64,000 nucleotides of DNA from Pseudomonas sp. URMO17WK12:I11 (GCF_007677725.1 NZ_VEDF01000005.1:248001-312000); one strand, 5' to 3'; shown: positions 33,972 through 41,996, numbered from the stretch's first letter. Made by a program: numbers and translations. The notes: generated by a model from the letters alone, not told the origin.

Positions 33972-35321
33972 TCAGTCCTGCGCCGGCTGAAGCGCTACAC
34001 GCAGGCTTTCGATAGCCGAATCACGCGCCTGGGCGCTGTCGAACTGCGGGCCATCAGCCACCTGCTCGTCGTTCAGCCACAGGCTGAAGCCCATGCCTTC
34101 GACGCGCACATCGGCCTCACCACCCTGCTGCAGCTGCTTGCTCACGGCGCCGGCGCTCTTGCCATCGGCGAAGCTGCGCGAGAGCAGCAGTTGCTCGCCA
34201 TCAGCGGCCAGCAGGCGGAAGCGGAAGCTGCCATCGTCGTCACGGAAGCTGACGAAGCGCGCGCTCTTGGCGGCTTTCTTCTTCACCTCAGTACTGCCTT
34301 GCACGCTACTGCGAAACGAGCGCAGGCCCACTGCCTCACGCAGCTGTTCGAGGAACGGCGTAGCGATCGAGCGTGCCTTGGCAGCACCGGCGAGGAGAAT
34401 GTCCTCGAGGTCGGCGGGGCGCGCAATGAGCTGGTGGTAGTGCTCGCGCTTCTCGGCCAGTTGCCCGTCGAGCAGCTGGAACAGGCGCTGCTTGGCCTCC
34501 CCCCAGCCCAGGCCCTGCAGCAGCTCGTCGCGGAACTCGGCGCACTGCCCAGGCGTTGCGAATGCCTGGTACAGGGTGAACAGGTGGGCGGTGTCCGGAT
34601 CCTTGGCTTCGCCTGGCGCGCGCGAGTCGGTGACGATGCGCGAGATGGCGTCCTTCATGTCCTTGGCGCTGGTGAACAGCGGGATGGTGTTGTCGTAGCT
34701 CTTGGACATCTTGCGCCCGTCCAGGCCCGGCAGGGTGGCCACGCTTTCTTCGATCAGCGCTTCGGGCAAGGCGAAGAAGTCCTTGCCCTGCCCGAACAGG
34801 TGGTTGAAACGCTGGCCGATGTCGCGAGCCATTTCCACGTGCTGGATCTGATCACGACCAACCGGCACCTTGTTGGCGTTGAACATCAGGATGTCCGCAG
34901 CCATCAGCACCGGGTAGCTGTACAGGCCCATGGTCACGCCAGCATCCGGGTCTTCGCCGGTTTCCAGGTTCTTGTCGACCGAAGCCTTGTAGGCGTGGGC
35001 GCGGTTGAGCAGCCCTTTGGCCGCCACGCAGGTGAGTAGCCAGGTCAGCTCGGGGATTTCGGGAATGTCGGACTGACGGTAGAACGTCACCTTCGCCGGA
35101 TCCAGGCCACCGGCCAGCCAGGTGGCAGCGATTTCGAGGCGCGAGCGCTGGATGCGCAGCGGGTCATCGCACTTGATCAGGGCGTGGTAATCAGCCAGGA
35201 AGTAGAACGAGTCGACGCCCGGTTGCTGGCTGGCGACGATCGCCGGACGGATGGCGCCGGCGTAGTTGCCCAGGTGCGGGGTGCCGGTGGTGGTGATACC
35301 GGTAAGGATGCGCGTGGTCAT
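33972..35321 (-). CDS. trpS: Tryptophanyl-tRNA synthetase with C-terminal extension
   Basis: Class I synthetase charging tRNA-Trp. It has 449 residues, over 100 more than the E. coli enzyme. The HIGH motif is [13 protein letters not shown] near residue 14; KMSKS is in [17 protein letters not shown]. The core ends around residue 335. The extra C-terminal part starts near [20 protein letters not shown] and contains [21 protein letters not shown], a small beta-rich domain (YegP/DUF1508-like pattern, [12 protein letters not shown]) with a repeat-like second half [17 protein letters not shown]. Role of the extension unknown. It is 9 bases downstream of the hydrolase gene. Confidence 0.93.
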   Translation of the reverse strand: MTTRILTGITTTGTPHLGNYAGAIRPAIVASQQPGVDSFYFLADYHALIKCDDPLRIQRSRLEIAATWLAGGLDPAKVTFYRQSDIPEIPELTWLLTCVAAKGLLNRAHAYKASVDKNLETGEDPDAGVTMGLYSYPVLMAADILMFNANKVPVGRDQIQHVEMARDIGQRFNHLFGQGKDFFALPEALIEESVATLPGLDGRKMSKSYDNTIPLFTSAKDMKDAISRIVTDSRAPGEAKDPDTAHLFTLYQAFATPGQCAEFRDELLQGLGWGEAKQRLFQLLDGQLAEKREHYHQLIARPADLEDILLAGAAKARSIATPFLEQLREAVGLRSFRSSVQGSTEVKKKAAKSARFVSFRDDDGSFRFRLLAADGEQLLLSRSFADGKSAGAVSKQLQQGGEADVRVEGMGFSLWLNDEQVADGPQFDSAQARDSAIESLRVALQPAQD

Positions 35322-35330
35322 GGTGTTCGC

Positions 35331-35981
35331 TTATTCAGGCTTGGCTCGGTTCGAAAGGCGCGGCAGCAGCAGATCCTTCAGATCGGTCAGCTTGCCATGG
35401 AAGAAGTGTCCGCATTCTGCCACTTTCAGCAGCTCATGGGGGCGACCCAGTGCGTCGGACCATTCGTAAACCAACTGCGGATTGACGACCTCGTCGGCAT
35501 CCGGCTGCACCACCGCGAGCGGGCAATGCTGCGGCAGCGGGAAGTCCGCGCTCAGGCGCATCACCGCCGGGGCAATCATGAACAGCTGCTGCAGCGTCAC
35601 GCCTTCGCCCTCCAGGCGCCCAGCCAGGCTGGCCGCGACGAACCCGCCGAACGAAAAGCCCATGATCACCAGCGGCAGTTGCGGATGTTGCTGACGCAGC
35701 CAGGCGGCGGCGGCCTCGGCATCAGCCACTTCGCCTGCGCCCAGGTCATGGCTGCCGGCGCTTTGGCCGACACCACGGTAGTTGAAGCGCAAGGTCACGT
35801 AGCCGGCATCGCGAGCCGTGCGTTGCAGGGTCGAGACCACCTTGTTGAGCATGGTGCCACCCTGGACCGGATTGGGATGGCAGATCAACACCGCACCCCG
35901 GGCATCGGCCACGTCCAGGTACAGGGCTTCGAGCTGGCCGAGCGGGCCATCGATGAACAAGGGGGTTTCGCGGACAAGCAA
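35331..35981 (-). CDS. Small alpha/beta hydrolase
   Basis: 216-residue cytosolic alpha/beta hydrolase. It starts MLVRETPLFIDGPLGQLEAL. The HPNPVQGGTMLNKVV oxyanion segment, FNYRGVGQSAG, the nucleophile elbow GFSFGGFVAA, the acid in VVQPDADEVVNP, and the His in ECGHFFHGKL form a full catalytic set. This kind is often called CocE/NonD-like or dienelactone-hydrolase-like; substrate unknown. Just upstream of trpS and probably co-transcribed. Confidence 0.85.
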   Translation of the reverse strand: MLVRETPLFIDGPLGQLEALYLDVADARGAVLICHPNPVQGGTMLNKVVSTLQRTARDAGYVTLRFNYRGVGQSAGSHDLGAGEVADAEAAAAWLRQQHPQLPLVIMGFSFGGFVAASLAGRLEGEGVTLQQLFMIAPAVMRLSADFPLPQHCPLAVVQPDADEVVNPQLVYEWSDALGRPHELLKVAECGHFFHGKLTDLKDLLLPRLSNRAKPE

Positions 35982-36116
35982 GGCACTACTCCGTGACCTC
36001 GAAGGGGGTCGATTCGTCTAGGTGAGGAATTCTGTTCTGATTTGCGATCGCTCGCGGTATACAGCGCAGGTCTGAGCCGTTAACGTAAAGCAAAGCCGTT
36101 TATAGAGGAAGGACTC

Positions 36117-36554
36117 GTGGAACTCTCGCTCCTTGTTTGGTTGTTGCCAACCCTGGCCCTGGTCATCGGTGTGGCGGTCGGTTTCATCGTGGCCCGCCTG
36201 TTGCCCAATGCGGCGCCCAGCAGCACCCAGCGCCAGCTGGACGATATCCAGCAGCGCTTCGACAATTATCAGAACCAGGTGGTTACTCATTTCAACAGTA
36301 CTGCGGTGCTGGTCAAGAAGCTGACCCAGAGCTACCAGGACGTGCAGGATCACCTGGCAGAAGGCGCCAACAGCCTGGCCCTCGACGACGTGACCCGCCA
36401 GCGCCTGCTCGCGGCCCTGCATTCCGAAGGCAATCAGGGGCCACGTGACCGCCTGACCCCGCCAAAGGACACCGCCGAAGTGCCACGTGACTATGCACCG
36501 AAGTCGCCGAACTCGCCGGGCATGCTCGACGAGAGCTATGGGCTCAAGCGTTGA
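36117..36554 (+). CDS. zapG: ZapG (YhcB, DUF1043) inner-membrane protein
   Basis: 145-residue DUF1043 protein. E. coli YhcB/ZapG links cell division and envelope growth. One N-terminal membrane helix (LLVWLLPTLALVIGVAVGFIV) is followed by a coiled coil starting STQRQLDDIQQRFDNYQNQV and a disordered Pro-rich tail. The start is GTG at 36117, with GAGGAAGG 5 bases ahead. It is divergent from the hydrolase-trpS operon. Confidence 0.87.
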   Translation: MELSLLVWLLPTLALVIGVAVGFIVARLLPNAAPSSTQRQLDDIQQRFDNYQNQVVTHFNSTAVLVKKLTQSYQDVQDHLAEGANSLALDDVTRQRLLAALHSEGNQGPRDRLTPPKDTAEVPRDYAPKSPNSPGMLDESYGLKR

Positions 36555-36569
36555 ATCGCTGAAATGAAC

Positions 36570-36592
36570 AAGGCCTCGCATGAGGCCTTTTT
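36570..36592 (+). terminator. Terminator after zapG
   Basis: AGGCCTC/GAGGCCT stem with loop GCAT, T5 tract following; A residues on the other side may let it serve mdeA as well. Confidence 0.85.
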
Positions 36593-36617
36593 CCTGGGCT
36601 GGATTTGACGCAGCTAT

Positions 36618-37814
36618 TTAACTGCAAGCCTCCAGCGCCTGCTGCACATCAGCCACCAAATCATCCACATCCTCCAACCCCACCGACAACCGCACCAGCC
36701 CCTCGGAAATGCCGTGGTGCGCCCGCTCTTCAGGCGTATAGCTGGAATGGGTCATGCTCGCCGGATGCTGCGCCAGCGATTCGGCATCCCCCAGGCTCAC
36801 CGCCCGGGCAAACAGTTGCAGCGCATTCATGAAGCGCCGCCCGGCCTCGATTCCGCCCTTGAGTTCGAAAGCGATCATCCCGCCCGGCAAGCGCATCTGC
36901 CGCTGCGCCAGTTCGTACTGGGCAAACGATGGTAGCCCCGGATACTGGATCAGCTCCACCTGTGGCTGGACCGCGAGAAACTCGGCAACCCGCTGGGCAT
37001 TCGCGCAGTGGCGATCCATACGCAAAGCGAGTGTCTTGATGCCACGCATCAGCAGCGAGGCATCGTGCGGCGACAGCACAGCGCCCGTCATGTCCTTGAG
37101 GCCTTCAAGGCGAATCCGGTCCACCAGTGCCTTGCGTCCGATCACCAGCCCGGCCGTGATATCGCCGTGCCCACTGAGGTACTTGGTCGCCGAATGCACC
37201 ACCAGGTCGGCCCCCTGCTCCAGCGGCCGCTGCAGGTAAGGCGTGCAATAGGTATTGTCGACCACGATATGCAGGTCATGCCCCCGCGACGCTTCAGCAA
37301 CTGCCGCGATATCGACCAGTTGCATGTTCGGGTTGGCCGGGGTTTCGAAGTAGATCATCCGGGTTTTGGCGTTGATCGCAGCCTTCAAGGCCTTGGCGTC
37401 ATTGAGGTCGACATGGCGCACCTTCACTCCGAACTCGCCGATGCCATGGTGCATGTAGGCAAAGGTGCAGCCATACACCGTGCGCCCGACGATCAGCTCA
37501 TCACCGGGGCGCAGCAGGGTCCATAGCGTCGAGGTGATGGCCCCCATGCCTGAAGCCAACGCCAAGCCTGCCTCGCCTCCTTCCAGAGAAACCATGCGCT
37601 GCTCCAGCAAGGCTAGGGTCGGGTTGGAGATACGGCTGTAGAAGTGCCTGCCCTCCTCACCGGCAAAGCACGCCGCGCCGTATTCGACGCTGGGGAAGGC
37701 ATAAGTTGCAGTCTGGTAAACCGGTGGCACCAAGGCACCGCCGTGGGAAAGCGGGTCGTAGCCATGATGGATGGCGCGGGTGGAAAAACCGGTGTTGTTA
37801 TGGGAGTCGCGCAT
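36618..37814 (-). CDS. mdeA: L-methionine gamma-lyase
   Basis: PLP enzyme that splits methionine into methanethiol, 2-oxobutanoate and ammonia. It has 398 residues, the same length as P. putida MdeA, and is collinear with it. The PLP lysine is in VVHSATKYLSGHGDITAG (about residue 211). The family-defining Cys116 is kept in TVYGCTFAYMHHG; cystathionine lyases lack it. YSRISNPTLALLEQRM, PANPNMQLVDIA and SYTPEERAHHGISEGLVRLS are also present. Divergent from mdeR with shared regulatory DNA. The mdeB gene that follows mdeA in some P. putida strains is absent here. Confidence 0.92.
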   Translation of the reverse strand: MRDSHNNTGFSTRAIHHGYDPLSHGGALVPPVYQTATYAFPSVEYGAACFAGEEGRHFYSRISNPTLALLEQRMVSLEGGEAGLALASGMGAITSTLWTLLRPGDELIVGRTVYGCTFAYMHHGIGEFGVKVRHVDLNDAKALKAAINAKTRMIYFETPANPNMQLVDIAAVAEASRGHDLHIVVDNTYCTPYLQRPLEQGADLVVHSATKYLSGHGDITAGLVIGRKALVDRIRLEGLKDMTGAVLSPHDASLLMRGIKTLALRMDRHCANAQRVAEFLAVQPQVELIQYPGLPSFAQYELAQRQMRLPGGMIAFELKGGIEAGRRFMNALQLFARAVSLGDAESLAQHPASMTHSSYTPEERAHHGISEGLVRLSVGLEDVDDLVADVQQALEACS

Positions 37815-37868
37815 GGCAACAGCCTCTGGTGGTTTGTTATAAGCTTATGCCACCGAGCTGTCTGAATT

Positions 37869-37907
37869 TTTCCAAAATTGCCCACGCATTCGCGCCTGTT
37901 TTGGAAA
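37869..37907. promoter_or_regulatory. Candidate MdeR operator (inverted repeat)
   Basis: TTTCCAAAA (37869-37877) and TTTTGGAAA (37899-37907) form a perfect 9-bp inverted repeat with centre-to-centre spacing of 30 bases, about three helical turns, in the mdeA/mdeR intergenic region. Lrp-family proteins often bind such symmetric AT-rich half-sites. Confidence 0.55.
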
Positions 37908-37941
37908 GAAAACAACAAATACAACATCAGGAGGGCAAATC

Positions 37942-38421
37942 ATGCCTTCAAGCCTCGACCGCACCGACCGCGCCCTGCTCGCCGCCCTCCAAGACAACGC
38001 CCGCCTGACCATTTCCGAACTTGCCGACCAGGTCGCACTGACCACCTCGCCGTGCTGGCGGCGGGTCAAGTTGCTGGAGGATAACGGCTATATCACCGGC
38101 TACCAGGCCATCTTGTCGCCCAAGTCGCTGGGGTTTGGGGTGACGGCGTTTGTCAGCATCATGATGGACTCGCATACCAAGGACATGGCGTTGACGTTCG
38201 AGCAGCGGCTGATGGAGATCCCCGAGATTGTTGCTTGCCACAACATCTCTGGACGGTATGACTTTCTGCTCGAGATTCTGGCGAGGGATCTGGAATCGTT
38301 TGGGGAATTTACCCGGGAAGTGCTGCAGCGGTTGCCGGGGGTGAAGGAGATTTATTCGAGTTTTTCCTACAAGGCGGTTAAGGAAAAACACGTTATTCCT
38401 GTTGCTGAAAAACACATCTGA
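37942..38421 (+). CDS. mdeR: MdeR, Lrp/AsnC-family regulator
   Basis: 159-residue Lrp/AsnC regulator. The N-terminal HTH is DRTDRALLAALQDNARLTIS-ELADQVALTTSPCWRRVKLLE; the C-terminal ligand (RAM) domain includes VTAFVSIMMDSHTKDMALTF and ACHNISGRYDFLLEILARD. Divergent orientation from mdeA matches the known mdeR activator of the methionine lyase operon. GGAGGGC precedes the ATG. Confidence 0.88.
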   Translation: MPSSLDRTDRALLAALQDNARLTISELADQVALTTSPCWRRVKLLEDNGYITGYQAILSPKSLGFGVTAFVSIMMDSHTKDMALTFEQRLMEIPEIVACHNISGRYDFLLEILARDLESFGEFTREVLQRLPGVKEIYSSFSYKAVKEKHVIPVAEKHI

Positions 38422-38535
38422 AACAGATCATTCCAGTCAGTCGGAATACTCCTACTGATTGACGAGCAGCGCCTGACATACAGGAAAAACTGCCTGGAGC
38501 ACGCTTTGCCATGTAGCGACCAGGAGGATGACTAC
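38422..38535 (+). other. Upstream region of the bacteriocin gene
   Basis: About 114 bases with two small palindromes, ATCTG/CAGAT (38416-38428, overlapping the mdeR stop) and ATTCC/GGAAT (38430-38447). No canonical LexA box (CTG-N10-CAG) and no clear PrtN P-box repeats were found. AGGAGG lies 8 bases before the start codon. Confidence 0.45.
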
Positions 38536-40899
38536 ATGGCTCAAAATGAAACTGTCAAATTTGGTGAACCCTTCCGTGATTCCCGCGGTGCGCTGAATCT
38601 GAATGAAGGCGTCTTGACGCGCGCGCAAGCCCCGGACCGAGTGTCTCTCAGCCCGTTGCCGCCATTGTCTGGGACCGGCTATGGCGGCTGGGGGCTTGAT
38701 GCAGGGCGGCCTCGAGGTACTGGAGGGCCTAGCCCTTTCGCCCAGGAAAAAGGCTGGCGAACGGTTTTCGGCGAGGAGTTTACTGCCGTCAACAATATCA
38801 ACGCCGATCAATATGCACCCGCTCTTGAACAACTTCCCGCGCAAATCAGCGCTGAACGCGCCGCCATCGAACAACAGGCAATCGCGGGAGCTGCGGGTCA
38901 GCCTGTCCAGCATCTGGGGCTACGCCAGCAACTGGCCACGACGAGCTTGCAACAAAGGCGCGCCGAGTATCTTCAAATCGTCCCCGTGGCAACCAGCTTC
39001 TACGGTGCCATTCCTTTTTATAAACGCTACGACTCCTTCGCCACCCGGTTGAATGACAATGGCGCATTCCCGATAGGCACCTCTGGCGAGGCATGGGGCC
39101 GACAGGTCTGGGAGACTTTCAACGCGTCTGTAGATGCCGCCTACCGCTTGCACATCGCAGCGCAGAAGTTTCACGCGTTGGCGGTGGACCTGCCTGAAAT
39201 GGCTCGCCAGGTCGACGAGGCAGAAATTGCGCAACCTGCTGTCGACCTCCCCAAAGCCATCGAACGGCGGTATGGGCAAATTCTTCATGAACAGCAGATC
39301 TACTTCGACTGCCTGCCCAGCTTCCTGCAGCAGCAAGTGGCTCAATCCACCCCAACCCAGGAAACCGATACCCTCATCCAGCGCTTTTCGGCCTATGTGA
39401 ACACTGCCAATGCGCTGATCGCAGCGAAGCAAGCCGAGATACCCGCTTTCAGTGACTCCAACCCGAACATCGTCGGGCCACTTTCCAAGCCTCAAACCGA
39501 GGCACTGCACGACCTCGTCAACGAACAGGCCACCCGCAGGGCCGGCGTGCTTTGGGCAGATTATCACCGGGCACTGGCGCTCACAGAGTCCATTCGCTAT
39601 TTGCAGCAATTCAGCGCGTCCATGGCGAACCTCACCCAGCGAGCGATGGAAATGGAACAACTGCAGGCAAGGATTGCAGCCGAACATGCAGCTGCCGAGG
39701 AGGCTGCACGTCAGCAAGCAGAAGCAGCGCGAATAGCTACCGAAGAAGCCGCACGTCAGCAAGCAGAAGCTGAACGGATAGCTGCCGAAGAAGCGGCCCA
39801 GCGCCAAGCTGAGGCAGCACGCCAACGCATCAGTTACATCAACGACACCCACTCCGCTGCCTCTGCGACGACCGTCATTCCGATCGGGTTGGCGACCTTT
39901 GCTGCGGATGTCGCGTCGGTTGCTATTCGCGGAGCAATTATCGCAGCGGTAGGTCGATTGGCTACCACAACGGCCCCCTTGGCTGTAGCCATACTTTCGG
40001 CAGCCTGGCCTGCAACGCTGGGTAATTCGGAAAGGCGGTACCTGATCAGCACTCCTCTTTCCAGCCTTTCTCCACCAGACGGGCCTGACCTGGCCGCCCT
40101 CGCCCTTTCATCAGCCAGCGTGGACGTGCCTTATTTACTTGCTGGTAGTGAAGACGCAAACGACATCAGCTTGTACGTGGTTCCCGGCGGTAAGGCAGTC
40201 CCGGTAAGGGCCGCAACATTTGATGCTGAACGGCAGGTATACAGCCTCGCACTGGAGAACCCACAGCGCATCCTGACCTGGACACCCGCCAGCCCGCCCG
40301 GAGGTGATGAAGGTAGCTCCACTAGCCTGCCACCCGCTCCGCCGGGCACGATTGTTTACACCGGCAGCAGCCTCAACCCTGTAAGCAACACGACGGAAAG
40401 CTATCCTGCACTGGATCTTCTCGATCAGGAACGGCTGATCATCACCTTCCCGATCGACTCGGGATTGCCGCCTATTCTGGTGGTGTTCAAGAGTCCGAGG
40501 TTTGAGGCTGGGACCTCGATTGGTCAAGGCGTGCAGGTTACAGAGACATGGCGCGCGCAGGCCGCCAGCCTTGAAGGTGCGCCAATTCCGTCTCAAATTG
40601 CCGATCTGCTCAGAGGTGTTGAATTCAGAAACTTTGATGCGTTCCGGCGACGCTTCTGGAAGTCTGTGGCTAACGATCCTGAGCTTTCTAAACAATTCAG
40701 TGAAAGGGACCTAGCGCGCATGAGGAAAAATGGAAATGCACCATTGGTGAATGACGAGGACATTTACATGAGCCAGATGACTTTCGCGATCCATCACGTG
40801 CTACCAATAAGTGAAGGCGGTGGTGTTTACGACATGAGCAATTTGAGAATCGTAACGCCAAGGGTGCATAACACCATCCATTATGGAGAAAAGCCATGA
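38536..40899 (+). CDS. S-type pyocin-like bacteriocin with colicin-E-type HNH DNase
   Basis: 787-residue narrow-spectrum toxin predicted to enter related Pseudomonas and cut their DNA. From the N-terminus: a Gly/Pro-rich region (to about 75), a helical receptor-binding/coiled part, an Ala/Glu/Gln-rich coiled coil with a 15-residue repeat (370-432), a hydrophobic stretch (445-495), an S-type pyocin translocation-like domain (about 500-655) and a C-terminal DNase (about 675-787). The DNase shows GAPIPSQIADLLRG and SVANDPELSKQFSERDL and the H-N-H residues His753, His754, His778, His782, spaced exactly as His102/103/127/131 of colicin E9. The residue two before the HH pair is Ala where E9 has Glu100. 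Start ATG 38536 has AGGAGG. Its stop overlaps the immunity gene (ATGA). Confidence 0.93.
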   Translation: MAQNETVKFGEPFRDSRGALNLNEGVLTRAQAPDRVSLSPLPPLSGTGYGGWGLDAGRPRGTGGPSPFAQEKGWRTVFGEEFTAVNNINADQYAPALEQLPAQISAERAAIEQQAIAGAAGQPVQHLGLRQQLATTSLQQRRAEYLQIVPVATSFYGAIPFYKRYDSFATRLNDNGAFPIGTSGEAWGRQVWETFNASVDAAYRLHIAAQKFHALAVDLPEMARQVDEAEIAQPAVDLPKAIERRYGQILHEQQIYFDCLPSFLQQQVAQSTPTQETDTLIQRFSAYVNTANALIAAKQAEIPAFSDSNPNIVGPLSKPQTEALHDLVNEQATRRAGVLWADYHRALALTESIRYLQQFSASMANLTQRAMEMEQLQARIAAEHAAAEEAARQQAEAARIATEEAARQQAEAERIAAEEAAQRQAEAARQRISYINDTHSAASATTVIPIGLATFAADVASVAIRGAIIAAVGRLATTTAPLAVAILSAAWPATLGNSERRYLISTPLSSLSPPDGPDLAALALSSASVDVPYLLAGSEDANDISLYVVPGGKAVPVRAATFDAERQVYSLALENPQRILTWTPASPPGGDEGSSTSLPPAPPGTIVYTGSSLNPVSNTTESYPALDLLDQERLIITFPIDSGLPPILVVFKSPRFEAGTSIGQGVQVTETWRAQAASLEGAPIPSQIADLLRGVEFRNFDAFRRRFWKSVANDPELSKQFSERDLARMRKNGNAPLVNDEDIYMSQMTFAIHHVLPISEGGGVYDMSNLRIVTPRVHNTIHYGEKP
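39706..39840 (+). repeat. 45-bp tandem repeat encoding the coiled coil
   Basis: Three copies beginning at 39706, 39751 and 39796. The first two share GCACGTCAGCAAGCAGAAGC exactly; the third has drifted. Each unit encodes 15 residues of the A-RQQAEA-RIA-EEA type. Confidence 0.8.
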
Positions 40900-41156
40900 T
40901 ACTCAAGGAAAATCTAAGTGATTACACAGAGCAGGAATTCCTGGAGTTTCTAGCTGAAATCGACAGAGCAAACGAGGACGAGCCTGACGAGGTACTCACG
41001 CCTTTACTGCAGCATTTCAGAAAAGTAACTGAGCATCCTTCTGGAATAAATCTCCTTTACAGGCCAGCCACCCCGGAGGATGGTAATCCGGAGAAAATTG
41101 TAGAAATCATCAAGTCTTGGCGACTAGCCAGCGGGAAAAGCGGCTTTAAGTCATAG
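40896..41156 (+). CDS. Colicin-E/pyocin-type DNase immunity protein (Imm1)
   Basis: 86-residue four-helix Im protein that should bind the DNase of the gene just before it and protect the producer. It is aligned to Im9 along its length: LSDYTEQEFLEFLAEI, then the LLQHFRKVTEHPSG turn, and an SWRLASGKSGFKS tail almost identical to Im9. In the helix III hot-spot, Im9 SDLIYYP reads INLLYRP here, so Asp51 is Asn and Tyr55 is Arg while Tyr54 stays. The ATG overlaps the toxin stop, assuring co-translation. A hairpin terminator follows. Confidence 0.93.
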   Translation: MILKENLSDYTEQEFLEFLAEIDRANEDEPDEVLTPLLQHFRKVTEHPSGINLLYRPATPEDGNPEKIVEIIKSWRLASGKSGFKS

Positions 41157-41163
41157 CCAACAC

Positions 41164-41185
41164 ATGCCCCGTTTTCACGGGGCAT
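41164..41185 (+). terminator. Hairpin after the bacteriocin/immunity pair
   Basis: ATGCCCCG/CGGGGCAT 8-bp stem, loop TTTTCA, 8 bases past the immunity stop. The downstream T-tract is poor, so it may be leaky. Confidence 0.65.
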
Positions 41186-41631
41186 ATCACTCCTTGACCA
41201 AGAATATTCCTACACGCTCATTAAAAAAATCTCACACCAAATGCAGCACGGTGAATATTTCCACCCCAAGCAACCAAAGCCATGATCTCGATATCTTTTT
41301 AAGAGAGAAACACTGACATGGCGTTCCACCTCCCCGAGCACATCGCAAACCCAGAACCTTGAAACGGCCGAAATTTTAGTTGTTAATACTTGCTTTCACC
41401 ATGACGAAAGCTCCCGCAAGCGCAATCGACAGCAAAATTAGAAAACACGTAAGCCCCAACCATGGGCAAATTTTCCTACAACAACGATAGATCCCACCCA
41501 CACTCAATACTCATATTTCCTATTGAAGAATTGGCCATAATTTCCAATGCACGGTAAGGGTCTACCCGACGGGCACAAAAACAATAAAAATGCCAAATAA
41601 CCCCAAAAGGACGCTGTCACACGAGCACCAT
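41186..41631. other. AT-rich intergenic stretch with a gene remnant
   Basis: Roughly 440 bases clearly richer in A+T than the flanking genome. It holds the DNase-domain remnant annotated separately (41318-41387). Between 41388 and 41631 I see no convincing gene. The shift in base composition suggests recent acquisition or decay. Confidence 0.6.
41318..41387 (+). pseudogene. Frameshifted remnant of a free-standing DNase-like domain gene
   Basis: ATG-GCG opens a 14-codon frame MAFHLPEHIANPEP ending in TGA at 41360. It mirrors the start of the intact gene at 41997 (MALPLPNHIANK) and both are preceded by nearly the same leader, GAAACACTGACATG versus GAAACGCTGACATG. After the stop, a +1 frame reads ETAEILVVN, matching LAEQIFNN of the intact copy. 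The rest of the domain is deleted. This is a duplicated and decayed module. Confidence 0.7.
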
Positions 41632-41814
41632 ATGATACAGCTATTAGCAGTCGTTATTTTTGTATTGTTCGGATGCACAGGCGAAATGCCCCTACTGCTT
41701 CCCAACAGGCAAGAAATGAAATTTCAGTGTGACATGGACCCTTACAAACAAGGCTGCGAGTGGATGATGGACTATCAAGAGCACCGTCGCTGGATCAAGA
41801 AACCGACGACCTGA
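41632..41814 (+). CDS. Small lipoprotein with CDMDPYKQGC motif (copy 1)
   Basis: 60-residue predicted lipoprotein: signal MIQLLAVVIFVLFGC with lipobox LFGC (Cys15), then a mature part with LLLPN and the motif CDMDPYKQGC at residues 33-42, and a charged tail. I recognise no family. The start at 41632 is chosen because it gives exactly the length and Cys positions of the second copy at 42574; an upstream ATG at 41590 would add 14 polar residues before the signal. No strong ribosome site is visible. Position downstream of an immunity gene resembles that of colicin release lipoproteins, but no sequence similarity to them is seen. Confidence 0.65.
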   Translation: MIQLLAVVIFVLFGCTGEMPLLLPNRQEMKFQCDMDPYKQGCEWMMDYQEHRRWIKKPTT

Positions 41815-41996
41815 AGCCACGACATGCAGGTAATTCAAGACCCCACCGGCGGGTGGCATACTACGGCAATTGTTAAACCAGCAAGGAATAATCCTACAAA
41901 ACAGAAAAATCCTCACAATTCACGTAGCACCACGAATATTTAACTACCGCGCAACTTAAGTGATGCTGCCAGCATCAACAGGAGGGAAACGCTGAC
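41815..41996. other. Non-coding spacer before the second module
   Basis: About 180 AT-rich bases with no gene seen. It ends in AGGAGGGAAACGCTGAC, the leader and ribosome site of the next gene, which is shared with the decayed copy at 41305-41317. Confidence 0.5.

Noticed and set aside
38455..38469. CTG-N9-CAG resembling a LexA box upstream of the bacteriocin
   Set aside because: Spacing is one base short of the CTG-N10-CAG consensus and the inner bases do not fit the TATAT-type core.
41590..41631. Upstream ATG for lipoprotein copy 1
   Set aside because: It would place 14 polar residues before the signal sequence; the ATG at 41632 gives the same length as copy 2.
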